Positions 55,261 through 64,000 of a DNA stretch of 64,000 bases are shown piece by piece. Numbering within the stretch: the first letter of the stretch is position 1; the number at the start of each line of letters is the position of its first letter. Below the pieces are notes generated by a model. That model was given only the letters and a program-made list of their open reading frames with translations, ran no database searches and was not told the DNA's origin. Made by a program: the position numbers and the translations under genes. The stretch comes from Mesocentrotus franciscanus (lineage: Eukaryota; Echinodermata; Echinoidea; Camarodonta; Strongylocentrotidae), in NCBI GenBank assembly GCA_037976565.1, contig CP137675.1:372001-436000 (forward strand). The letters run 5' to 3'.

Positions 55261-56692
55261 AAAAATGAATATGAAATAAGCAATGAACAAAATGATAAGA
55301 AAGCGAAATAATGAATATGGGACACCCCACGGCTGTGGCGTAGCCGCGGTGAGGGGGCGTGAGAGATTTTTTTATTTATTTATTTTTATTTAGGGGTGCG
55401 ATATAGCCCTCGTAGCGACAAGGAGGCAGGATATAATGATAAATACAGAACAAACACAGGAAAAATACGGAATTTAAACATAAATATGCAATCAGGTTCA
55501 GAAAAAGGTAAACATTGATTAATTCGAGACATAAATTCAAAGCAAACACAGAAAATATACATGTAATGATGTAATAATTATTCAAATCCATTTATAATCA
55601 TGCTACGAGGGCTATTGATGTTACGAGGGCTTTAGCAGGGGCGGATCCAGGATTTTCCAATAGGGGCGGCCTGAAATGTAAAAATCGCGCCGATCGATAT
55701 TTCGCTCAGTGGGGGAGTAGTGTGAGCACTAAGTAAAATAAACAAAGAAACAAAAAAAAAAACTCGAAACCCCCCTCCCATTGAGCAAACGAAAAGGAAA
55801 ATTTGTAGTTACCATCTTTTCTCTAAACTTTTTTGCCAGGTGGGGGCGGGCCGTCGGGCGCCCGCCCCCACGTGGATCCGCGCCTGGGCTATATATATCC
55901 TACCCCAATTTTACGCTACATGACGCGAAAAAACCCTTCAAGGTCCGAAAGTGTTCAAGCCCCTATCCCCCAAAAAAAACAATTTGAAGTGCCCCCTCAT
56001 CCCTCTCCGGGCAGTAACTAGGCTCATGGTCCGGTCCAAACCCATTTGGTTTCGGTGTTAGGAAAGTTTCAGGAAATCAAGATTATGGATAAATGAAGTT
56101 AGGTTAATCAATATGATTACTCGTATCCTGAGGTATGATAATTCCTGGAAAAACGAAAATCTATCAGTCTTCATTGGCTATTAATTGAAGAGCTTCTGGA
56201 TGCCTGGATATGGCTGAGGCTATAATGATTTGTAGGTCCATAAGTCCTACTTAAACCTACTTGCTACAAAACATTATTTTCGTTTATAAACAATTACTAG
56301 TTTCTGAAATAGCAAACTCAGTGATAGTGGGCCTGCTTGTTCTACTTAATGTCTCAGTGGCAAAGCCTGGATAAGATTAGTCGGGGGCAGGGTAGTGGGG
56401 CAACATTTCCCATAAGGCGGACAAATTATGATATGATAAGATGTTTTACTACTTTTTCGTCACCGCAGGAGCGGGGAAATATATTAGCTAGATTATGGGG
56501 ATGTCTCTATATAATTATCAAAGATAAAAGGTAAAATATACTTCTTAAAGAGACAAATATTCGGGGCCATGTGTAGCCCCCCGCCCGCAGCTACGCCACA
56601 GCCGCGGGGCGTCCCCCATCCAATATTTCCCTTTGATATTACCATTTTGTTCATTGCTTATCTAATTTGTATGAATAGCGACCCGAATAGCG
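55245..56692. mobile_element. Element with about 115-base inverted repeats
   Basis: The left arm 55245-55360 (GGGTCGCTATTCATTC, AAGCAATGAACAAAATGATA, ACGGCTGTGGCGTAGCCGCG) is repeated in opposite orientation at 56577-56692. The arms enclose 1.2 kb that includes an inverted GCCCTCGTAGC / GCTACGAGGGC pair (55407-55611) and the nested GGATCC MITE. No transposase frame seen; a non-autonomous foldback. Confidence 0.75.
55636..55892. mobile_element. GGATCC-family MITE, copy 3
   Basis: Ends GCAGGGGCGGATCCAGG and TGGATCCGCGCCTGGGC are inverted. Internal CCCATTGAGCAAACG is shared with copy 1. Nested inside the inverted-repeat element. Confidence 0.82.
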
Positions 56693-57764
56693 ATTTGAGA
56701 TTATAATATGCCCTTTTAGTTTTAGGAACACGCATTTCTATCGAATTTTGACATTTCAATTTCAAGTTGAGGTTATATAATACGCCCTTTTTATAGGAAC
56801 ATGCAATTCTATTGAGTTTAGAAACTTAAACAAATAGATGTAGGTAATTTTAAGCATTTTCAAACTATTGCTAAATAAAAGATTGAACTAAACAAAATAT
56901 GAAATACTTGAGTTTCAAGTTATTTTTGGCCAGGTTTTCACAGTTGGTAAATTATATTAGAGCTTCAGATGGAAATCGGCCATTAATTAACGCATAACGT
57001 TTAATAAAATATATAACTCAAATTAACAGTATTTAGATTTAAAGGCCATATAAAGTATTGTATAATATTTCAATAAGATAAAGAGCTTATCAAATTAAAT
57101 GTTTTTGATCATTACTCCTAATTAGGGCGCATATGTTTGTCACGTGCCAATATTTTTTTTGTCTTCTGCAGATTGAAGTTAGGGCTCAAACCGGCATATC
57201 GAGGGCTTATCTACACAATAATGGCAACAATTCGGCTTTAAGTTTGAAGTCTTTCAAAAAAAAATCGTATGACGTTTCCGTTACATATTGATCCACACCA
57301 TGTAAAAGCGGTAAAGTTGTTCTTTACTGCCAAACATGTGTCACATGCCGACAGTTTTTTTCCGGGTTTCACCGTTTCAGATTGAAGTTTTCCTTTTCGA
57401 TTAGACGATTTGGAAACACTACAACCCCGTTTGGTGGCTGGCTTCCTCATTAAGCGCTAACATTGTGGGCTTCCAACGTATTGGTCGCAGGCTTATTGGT
57501 CGCTAGTGTCAAGGGCTAGTCTCGTACGTACAGCCAATTGTATGGTGAAGTACTGTTCCGTTTGGGGCTAGACTCGTACGTTTAGCCATTTTTATGGTGT
57601 TATTAATTTGATATAAATTGTAGCCAACAAACGATTTGGGAGTAAACAGTACATCTCTCTTGTCTTATGTTACATAAAAATACAATATTAATGGTAAGAT
57701 ACAATCAAGTGGAGCAGAGTGGAGGTATATACATTTTAAGTCGATTTTTTAAGTTGTAGGGTTC
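56693..57764. other. No gene recognised
   Basis: AT-rich. A GGGCTAG(A/T)CTCGTACGT word occurs twice near 57511 and 57567 with about 55-base spacing. No coding exon recognised. Confidence 0.45.
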
Positions 57765-57905
57765 AGGACGCATTTCGCCAGTGGACACATCTCGCCGTGA
57801 CTTAAGCGGCGACATGTGTCCGACCTAAGACACATATCGCCGACGTAAGACGCGTCTCGCCACCCAATTTTCGGCGACCTGTGTCTGCGGACACAGATCG
57901 CCACC
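57765..57905. repeat. Cluster of GACRC-N-TCGCC motifs
   Basis: GAC(A/G)C(A/G)(T/G)(A/C/T)TCGCC occurs at about 57769, 57782, 57829, 57849 and 57889. Opposite-strand versions (GGCGACATGTGTC, GGCGACCTGTGTC) are at about 57808 and 57871. Locally CpG-rich in an AT-rich setting. Function unknown. Confidence 0.65.
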
Positions 57906-58099
57906 CGGACACTCTGGCCCGTGACACCGGAACCTCCGAAGGACAGCAGTGGCACTGTTACTGCGAAGGTATTTTGTTACCATAAAAGAACGCTGCTGTG
58001 GTGAAAACTGAGGCCTCTCCATCTTTGGTTGTCGGTCCAAGATGAATGAGGACTGAGTAACAACTCACAGCTCTTAATTTATTCTTAATCCATTTATGT

Positions 58100-58498
58100 G
58101 TCATTTCCATGTTACACACTGTTACACACTGTTAATCTTTTACATCTGTGACTTTGAATAAAAACCTTCACCCCACATTTCAATTATTGTAAGATTAGTT
58201 GAACATCTCATTGATTTACTTAATACCCAGGTAGGGATTATGTAAGTTGAATATTTAAATACGGTTTGTTGAAAAAAAGGAATGTCCAAGATGTCGGCTA
58301 CTTATTCTTCAGGTAAATGGGTAACCTGAAGAATAAGTAGCCAACATCTGTGACATTCCTTTTTTCAACAAACCGTATTTGAATAATCAATTTACATTAT
58401 CCCCATCTGGTTATCTTACAACAATTGAAATGTGGGGTGAAGGTTTTTATTCAAAGTCACAGATGTAAAAAATAAAAGTTTGTAACATGGAAATTACA
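58100..58498. mobile_element. About 400-base foldback (near-complete palindrome)
   Basis: The arms meet at about 58318 with almost no loop (TTCAGGTAA-ATGG-GTAACCTGAA). Pairing continues through GGCTACTTATTC/GAATAAGTAGCC, GGAATGTC/GACATTCC, ACGGTTTGTTGAA/TTCAACAAACCGT, and far out through TTTACATCTGTGACTTTGAA and CCTTCACCCCACATTTCAAT to CCATGTTAC. The left arm carries about 30 extra bases. A foldback MITE able to form a long hairpin RNA. Confidence 0.9.
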
Positions 58499-58589
58499 AC
58501 ATGTACCATCACCCCATCATGACTCCCATGAACACACCACTGAGTCTACCAGGGAAAGTTACATTGCTATACGGTAATACCCTGATAGC

Positions 58590-59885
58590 AGACTGACGTC
58601 TTAAAGACGTCATAAATTGGTCGTAAAGTGGTAAACACGTCGTACGTCGTATGGACGACGTCATAACGACGTCATTATGTCGTCTTCAAAGACTATTTTT
58701 CCAAGATAATTTGTGTCGTATTGACGACGTCATTACGACGTCGTTATGACGTCTTTAAAAAACTATTTTTCCAAGATAATTTTGTCGCATTGACGACGTC
58801 ATTACGACGTCATTATGGCGTCTTCAAAAGACTATTTTTTCCAAGATAATTTGTGTCATATTGACGACGTCATTACGACGTCGTTATGACGTCTTTAAAA
58901 AACTATTTTTCCAATATAATTTGTGTCGTATTGACGACGTCATTACGACGTCGTTATGACGTCTTTAAAAAAACTATTTTTTCAAGATAATTTTTGTCGT
59001 ATTGACGACGTCATTACGACAACATTTTGACGTCTTTAAAAGACTATATTTTTACAAGATAATTTTTGTCGTATTGACGACGTCATTATGACGACTTTAA
59101 AAGACTATTTTTCTAAGATAATTTTTGTCGTATTTACGACGTCATTACGACGTCATTATGACGTCTTTAAAAGATTAATTTTTCCAAGATAATTTTTGTC
59201 GTATTTACGACGTCATTTTGACGACTTTAAAAGACTATTTTTCCAAGATAATTTTTGTCGTATTGACGACGTCATTACGACAACATTATGACGTCTTTAA
59301 AAGACTATTTTTCCAATAAAATTTATGTCGTAATGACGACGTTATTACGAAGTCATTATGACGTCTTTAAATGACTACTTTTTCCAAGATAATTTTTGTC
59401 ATATTGACGACGTCATTACGACAACATTTTGACGTCTTTAAAAGACTATTTTTTGCTAATATAATTTTTGTCGTATAGACGACGTAATTATGACGGCTTG
59501 CGAAGACTATTATTTGTCATTAATTTTTGTTGTATGGACGACGTTATTACGACATCATTATGACGCGTCTTTAAATGACTATTCTTTCCAATATAATCTT
59601 TGTCGTATTGACGACGTTAATTTGACGTCATTATGACGTCTTTAAAAGGCTATTCTTTCCAATGAATTTTTGTCGTATGGACGACGTAATTATGACGTCT
59701 TTCGAAGAATATTAATTGTCATTAATTTTTGTTGTATGGACGACGTTATGACGTCTTTAAAAGTCTATTTTCTTCCGTAATAATTTTTGTCGTGTGGACG
59801 ATGTCATATGACGTCTTTCAAAGACTATTATTTGTCATTATTTTTTGTCGTATGGACGACGTTATTACGTCATTTGACGTCTTTA
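58590..59885. repeat. GACGTC-rich minisatellite, about 70-base period, roughly 18 units
   Basis: Consensus unit: GACGACGTCATTACGACGTC, ATTATGACGTCTTTAAAAGA, CTATTTTTCCAAGATAATTT, TTGTCGTATT. Spacing of the GACGACGTC starts is 69-72 bases in the first units, more variable later (some units lose the middle). Up to three GACGTC palindromes per unit. Left edge begins CCTGATAGCAGACTGACGTC and contains a degenerate hairpin with ACGTC words. Right edge dissolves into an A run at 59887. Confidence 0.95.
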
Positions 59886-60711
59886 TAAAAAAAAAGAGAA
59901 CAGTAGAAACCAAAAGAAACCATTAGGATCAAATATGAGCATTTGTCACTGAGTAAATAGGGCAATTATCAGAGGTGAAAATGGGAACTTCTTTGCCCCC
60001 AATCATTAGTCATTATCAGATTGTGCACCATCTTGACATGCAAAGGTCTGCAATATCGATCAAGACTAAACATGCTCTAATCTCGCTATTTGAAAAAGGC
60101 TGTGTGTGTGATACTCAAGGCCGTAGGCCTACACAATACATTACAATGTGTATATGTACTGTATATATAGTATGCATTGGGAGCTGATCGGAGTGTAAAT
60201 GGCCGTTATACAGCTGCCATTGTACAGTGCAGTACTCTGTTTTCCCTGCTAATCTACAGTATGGGTAAGTCTTAGAATTACCTAATTTATTTACAAAATG
60301 TACATAAATCTATAGTTACTGTTTTCTGTTCTGAAAAGTTGACATGCATGTTTAATATGTATGTCTAATGATTGTGAGCTCGGACTTTCAACACCTGCTG
60401 ACAAAAGTAGTCCCGTGTACTGATAATTGTGTCATAATGCAGGCAGCTTGGTGCTGTGTGTACTACGTCCATGCTGTTCCCTTCTATGTATTTTTATGTA
60501 ACATCTTGATCCTGTTGATGGGATGCATGGTTGGGGCATCATTTGAAGCAAAGTTTATTCATTTGCCTACACATGACTTTAAAGGAAATCCAACCTGAAT
60601 ATACAACTAGATCTAGTCTAGTCTACTCAAACTAAAAGAAAGTAGAAAAATAAGAGAAGCAAACTGATGAAAGTTTCAATAAAATCTGACTAGGTCTAGA
60701 TATTCTGATTA
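59886..60711. other. No gene recognised
   Basis: A plus-strand frame at 60368-60598 contains a hydrophobic stretch but no recognisable family or splice context. I do not call it. Confidence 0.5.
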
Positions 60712-60771
60712 GTCTGATTTGGGTAGGGTCGGCTCCTCTCTTTAGACTTAGAAACAGAAGCCGACCATAGG
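60712..60771 (+). repeat. Repeat R1 copy C
   Basis: Matches copy A from GTCTGATTTGGGTAGGGTC onward, keeping both halves of the GGTCGGCT/AGCCGACC stem with a slightly longer loop. Lacks the first about 45 bases of copies A and B. Confidence 0.75.
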
Positions 60772-60814
60772 GTCTGCTCTGCAAACAATTCTGGGCGCTA
60801 GTGTAATTGATGTA

Positions 60815-61275
60815 GAGGTGTCGTGGTGAGTGGACACGTCGCCGGACTGTCGATCACAACTGGTCCGCGGTTCGAGTCCCGCGGCACTAATGTCCTTTGG
60901 CAAGACATTGATCTACATTTGCCACACTCCACCCAGGTGAAGTAAATGGGGACCTGGGCCCCGTCTTACAAAGAGTTAGATTGATCCAAATCAATCGTAA
61001 GTCCTCCAATCAATCGCAAGTTTGCATTCTCCTATCTCTTATGTACATGGTTGCGATTGATATCAATCGCAAATAAGTTACGATTGATATCAACTCTTTG
61101 TAATACGGGCCCTGGTAGGAATTCATTCTTGAAATGCAGAGCACGTGACAGCTGCTCTGCTAAAGCCAGGGTAATTATGTTGCATTATTGTAGAGCGCTT
61201 ACTAAGTAACTTAGAGACTTCTGATAAAGTAAGTGTTAGGCGCTATATAAGCAAATATAATTATTATTATTAGTG
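60815..61275 (+). mobile_element. tRNA-derived SINE, family S1 copy 2, with nested MITE
   Basis: Head with an A-box-like GTGGTGAGTGGACACGTC and B box GGTTCGAGTCC, body words shared with copy 1 (CAAGACATTGATCTACATTT, GGTGAAGTAAATGG, CTTGAAATGCAGAGC), and tail GTTAGGCGCTATATAAGC followed by (ATT)n. Interrupted at 60958-61110 by a palindromic element. Confidence 0.9.
60958..61110. mobile_element. Palindromic MITE inserted in the SINE
   Basis: Inverted ends GCCCCGTCTTACAAAGAGTT and (complement) GCCCGTATTACAAAGAGTT, with internal GATTGATATCAATCGCAA pairings. CCTGG on both sides (60953-60957 and 61111-61115) is a 5-bp target duplication. Comparison with SINE copy 1 shows where the uninterrupted body resumes. 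Confidence 0.9.
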
Positions 61276-62381
61276 TAGTTTCGTATCCATTTTTTAAAAC
61301 CCTAACCCTAACGGCGTGGAGATACCCTACTAAAACATAACCCAAAATCAACTAAATCTTCATCAATTGTTCAAATAATGGTCATGATTTAAAAGTAGTT
61401 ATGTTTCTTACCCCTTTCGTGTCAATTTTCTTATCTTTTTTTTGATTATTTTTCCTAAAAATGAAGGCTTAAAATATACACTTTCTCACGTGATTCACGG
61501 CAAACTGCTGCACAATACAATGGCATACCGTCGCCTACCGTACGCCTGCCTCACATCTGCTGTGAGTAATGTCAGTTTTGAGAATTTAGTGCTTTATTAT
61601 TTTAAAAATAAAAAGAATTGGTTATTTGCGCAGCTAAATGATTTGAATTAATTGCAATTTTTATAAGACTGGGCCCAGATGTCTGGAAATTGAGCTTTGT
61701 GAGTGCGATGCGCAGAGGAATAAAGCATTGTGACTTGTGTCACATACATATAACCTTAAACAAGTCGTTTCTACAGAGTTTAGTCTTTAGACAGCAAATG
61801 TATCAGAAAAAACTTCACCTTTGAAGACGTGCACAAATTTGTGTTACCATAAATTGTTTTAATGGTATAAATTCTAATCAATTCATGGTGTGTTCCTATA
61901 GGCTACCGTAAACACAAGCCTTTATCTGGAAATAATCGGTTACACCCGTAAATGGTAAACAAAATTCTTTCCCCACAGGCTGTACAAAGAAGTTTGTAGT
62001 AGGCCTATACATGTGTTGCACATGCATACATTATCAACCATTCATTTTGTTTTAACGTTATTTATTTTCTCATTAATTGTAGGCATCTTTTAACATCTTT
62101 CGTCAAAGCAGTGGATTCAAAGCACATTGTGGCCACAATAGATTGGATTGACGTGAGGCGTACCATGCAGAAAATGCTACTTTCTCTCAGCCTTCTGGAT
62201 GTTCCTTAAGGATCAGCAGCCTCATGAAAAAGTGGAAGCCATTATCGGTAAATGTGTACATGTACTTGTATTATTTTTGTACATTTTTGTCATATTGTGC
62301 ATGATCACCGACTAATTAGACACTACAGAATTGATCATTTCACTCGAAGGCGTATTTTTCCTTACCGGTAGTTTCAAATAT
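61276..62381. other. No gene recognised
   Basis: No convincing exon. A short CCCTAACCCTAAC stretch at about 61300 is only two telomere-like units. Confidence 0.45.
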
Positions 62382-62552
62382 ACAGTCAAACCTGTCTATA
62401 GCGACCGCCCAAGGAAACACAAAAAGTGGTCTTTGTAGACAGGTGGTCTTTGTAGACAGGTTCCTTTAGTACATTTTTCAATGAGAAACCATTTTCAAGG
62501 AAACAAAAATGTGGTCCTTGTAGACAGGTGGTCACTAAAGCAGGTTTGACTA
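62382..62552. mobile_element. MITE with CAGTCAAACCTG ends
   Basis: Left ACAGTCAAACCTGTCTATAG and right GTCACTAAAGCAGGTTTGACT are inverted ends, flanked by TATA-rich sequence consistent with a TA target. Interior repeats TGGTCTTTGTAGACAGG three times. The size and ends fit a mariner-like non-autonomous element. Confidence 0.85.
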
Positions 62553-63099
62553 TATATACCGGTATATATAATTCAATTAATTTCAGATCACTAAAACCTG
62601 CAGGTATGTTGCAATAACCGACCATATTTTGCGAGTTTCAAACATTTTTATTTCCCCTTCAGCATAGGTCAAGGAGCTTTTATTCTACCCTCATCAGCAA
62701 ACTAGAATTGTATTGATAATTTACAAAAACAATCCTGAATCACGTTTTGCATTGCCAACAAAGTTTAAAATCCAAGGTGTGTTTACATTATGTTTGTGAG
62801 CAATGAGAAATTATTTTTGATAAATCTTACCAAGCAGTAATTTTCTGGCAGAATTCATTATTTAATTGTTTACATTTCAGTTTTAAAATATATAACAGTT
62901 TTTTCTTAATTGTATTCCTTTCTTTTTGCTTTCTTCATCCATTAGAATTCTTTGCGCCTATGTACCCGGGATCTGAAAGCATTATAATTTAATTTAATTT
63001 TAGGTGAATGTAAATCATCACAAAGCAAAGAATTGGCTCTATATACCTTTTCCAAACATTTAAGTGTTGAAAGTTTTAAAGGCCTGTTTTATATCTTAT
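62553..63099. other. No gene recognised
   Basis: AT-rich stretch between the MITE and the LINE remnant. No exon recognised. Confidence 0.4.
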
Positions 63100-63680
63100 T
63101 TTCAGCTCAGACGAGATCGCAGTACACTAAGCTTGCCCAAAAGCATGACAGAGATAAATGCCTTGTTCCTGCCCCTCTGCCTTTGAAGGACAGCGTCTCC
63201 CTAGAAGACACTTTGCAACACAGGCTGCTGAGCTGCCGTTGAGAAGCCCTCCACCTTACCCACCTGAAAGCAAAACGCTGGTCAGACCAGTGGAATTCGT
63301 CAACTACCAACTTGAAGGAGTTCATCCCAGAGCCCTGTGCAAAACCAAGTGGCAGCGACCTCTCACGAAAAGCTGGGTCAACCTCAACCGTATCAGAATT
63401 GGAGTTGGCCGTACACAATACTTCCTGCATAAAATTGGAGCTGATCCATCGCCAAACTGTGCCTGTGGAGAGATCCAAACTATGGATCATGTCATCGATG
63501 CTTGTCCTATCTACAAATCCTCACGGTGCTTCTGGACTTCGGGGCTCGATGATGAGACAATCAGTTGGATAAATAAGGATCTTCCTATCATGATGTACTC
63601 CTTGATATTCTTCGTCGAACGAAGCGATGGAAAACGGTTGGGGAAAATTCAAAAATTTATTGGGAGAATCAACTGTTAAA
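63100..63680 (+). pseudogene. Non-LTR retrotransposon ORF2 C-terminal remnant
   Basis: Frame 63158-63679 contains WVNLNRIRIGVGRTQYFLHK, PNCACGEIQTMDHVIDACPI and a Trp-rich end. The LNRIRIGVGR-x-HKIGA-x-C-x-CGE-x-QTxxHxxxxCP pattern is the Cys-His end of I/jockey/ingi-type LINE proteins. A preceding frame (63033-63240, ending LQHRLLSCR) fits the N-terminal side after a frame change. The upstream RT is absent, so this is a 5'-truncated dead copy. Confidence 0.75.
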
Positions 63681-64000
63681 GTGAGTGGATCGTCAGTTTC
63701 CATGTGCAGAAGGCCATAATTCGCTGACACCAGACTTGGTGGAAATAACATTAATGGGAGTACAAATCTGCACACAGCAAACCCGTAGGCCAGTCAAGAA
63801 TTACCTCCTAATCTCTCGGAGAGTCTAGCCGGATCCCGCCGGATCGGGTGAGGGAAAAGCAAAGCATTACATAAGGTCGAATGGTCATAAAACTGAAGGC
63901 TAACCCTGGTGATTGACAACACCTGTTATTGGGTAAACACCGAACGGTGCCGAATTCCCCATGAGAGCTGACTTTATGTGTCTTTAAAGGGTGTCACACT
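63681..64000. other. Probable LINE 3' UTR, window edge
   Basis: Continues past the LINE remnant with a GC-richer segment (TAGCCGGATCCCGCCGGATC). No terminal tail is seen before the window ends, so the element probably extends beyond it. Confidence 0.45.

Noticed and set aside
58590..59885. CRISPR-like array
   Set aside because: Units are contiguous diverged repeats with no unique spacers, in a eukaryotic genome; it is a minisatellite.
60368..60598. 76-codon frame with a hydrophobic segment
   Set aside because: No recognised family, no splice-supported neighbours; insufficient to call a gene.
61298..61312. Interstitial telomere repeat
   Set aside because: Only about two CCCTAA units; expected by chance and without flanking degenerate units.

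Overview
The window is eukaryotic, AT-rich genomic DNA from an animal. Genes have introns with GT-AG junctions, and the sequence is crowded with non-LTR retrotransposons, a BEL/Pao LTR element, tRNA-derived SINEs, foldback MITEs and microsatellites. Frequent AGGCCTA words, two intronless animal-type UDP-glucuronosyltransferases and the repeat families point to a marine invertebrate deuterostome. An echinoderm such as a sea urchin is my best guess, but this is inference and no species marker is present. A run of exactly 500 N (49593-50092) shows this is a draft scaffold.

Layout. 1-2.8 kb: no gene, a CT-rich tract. 2.87-4.49 kb: UGT gene 1 (minus). 5-6.9 kb: repeats. 7.0-9.07 kb: degraded L2/CR1-like LINE (plus). 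10.4-12.4 kb: degraded Rex1-like LINE (plus). 14.83-16.44 kb: UGT gene 2 (minus), a diverged paralogue of the first. 18.4-22.6 kb: decayed BEL/Pao retrotransposon (minus). 22.7-28.3 kb: long L1/Tx1-like LINE with tandem repeats in its 5' part, a broken ORF2 and a poly(A) tail (plus). 28.57-32.99 kb: a DNA transposon bounded by recognisable inverted termini and a candidate 3-bp target duplication. It carries a broken gene of a widespread family with a cysteine-rich CXC-like C-terminus, and is Academ-like in my reading. 33-36.8 kb: MITEs and unassigned DNA.

36.8-47.5 kb holds the main host gene, a minus-strand WHAMM/JMY-type actin nucleation-promoting factor. I rebuilt it as eight coding exons with matching phases and a 778-residue product, but exon 1 needs correction of a one-base slip in an A6 run. 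Its introns host at least seven mobile or foldback elements. A divergent plus-strand gene, TMEM186 (mitochondrial complex I assembly), starts at 49130 and runs into the N gap. 50-64 kb: no confident host gene, but two SINEs (one with a palindromic MITE inserted and a 5-bp target duplication), a roughly 400-bp foldback, a 1.25-kb GACGTC-rich satellite, a flanking inverted-repeat element, and a LINE 3' remnant at the right end.

The two UGTs form a small detoxification cluster interrupted by LINEs. WHAMM (Golgi/ER membrane tubulation and Arp2/3 activation) and TMEM186 form a head-to-head pair whose 1.6-kb spacer probably contains both promoters.
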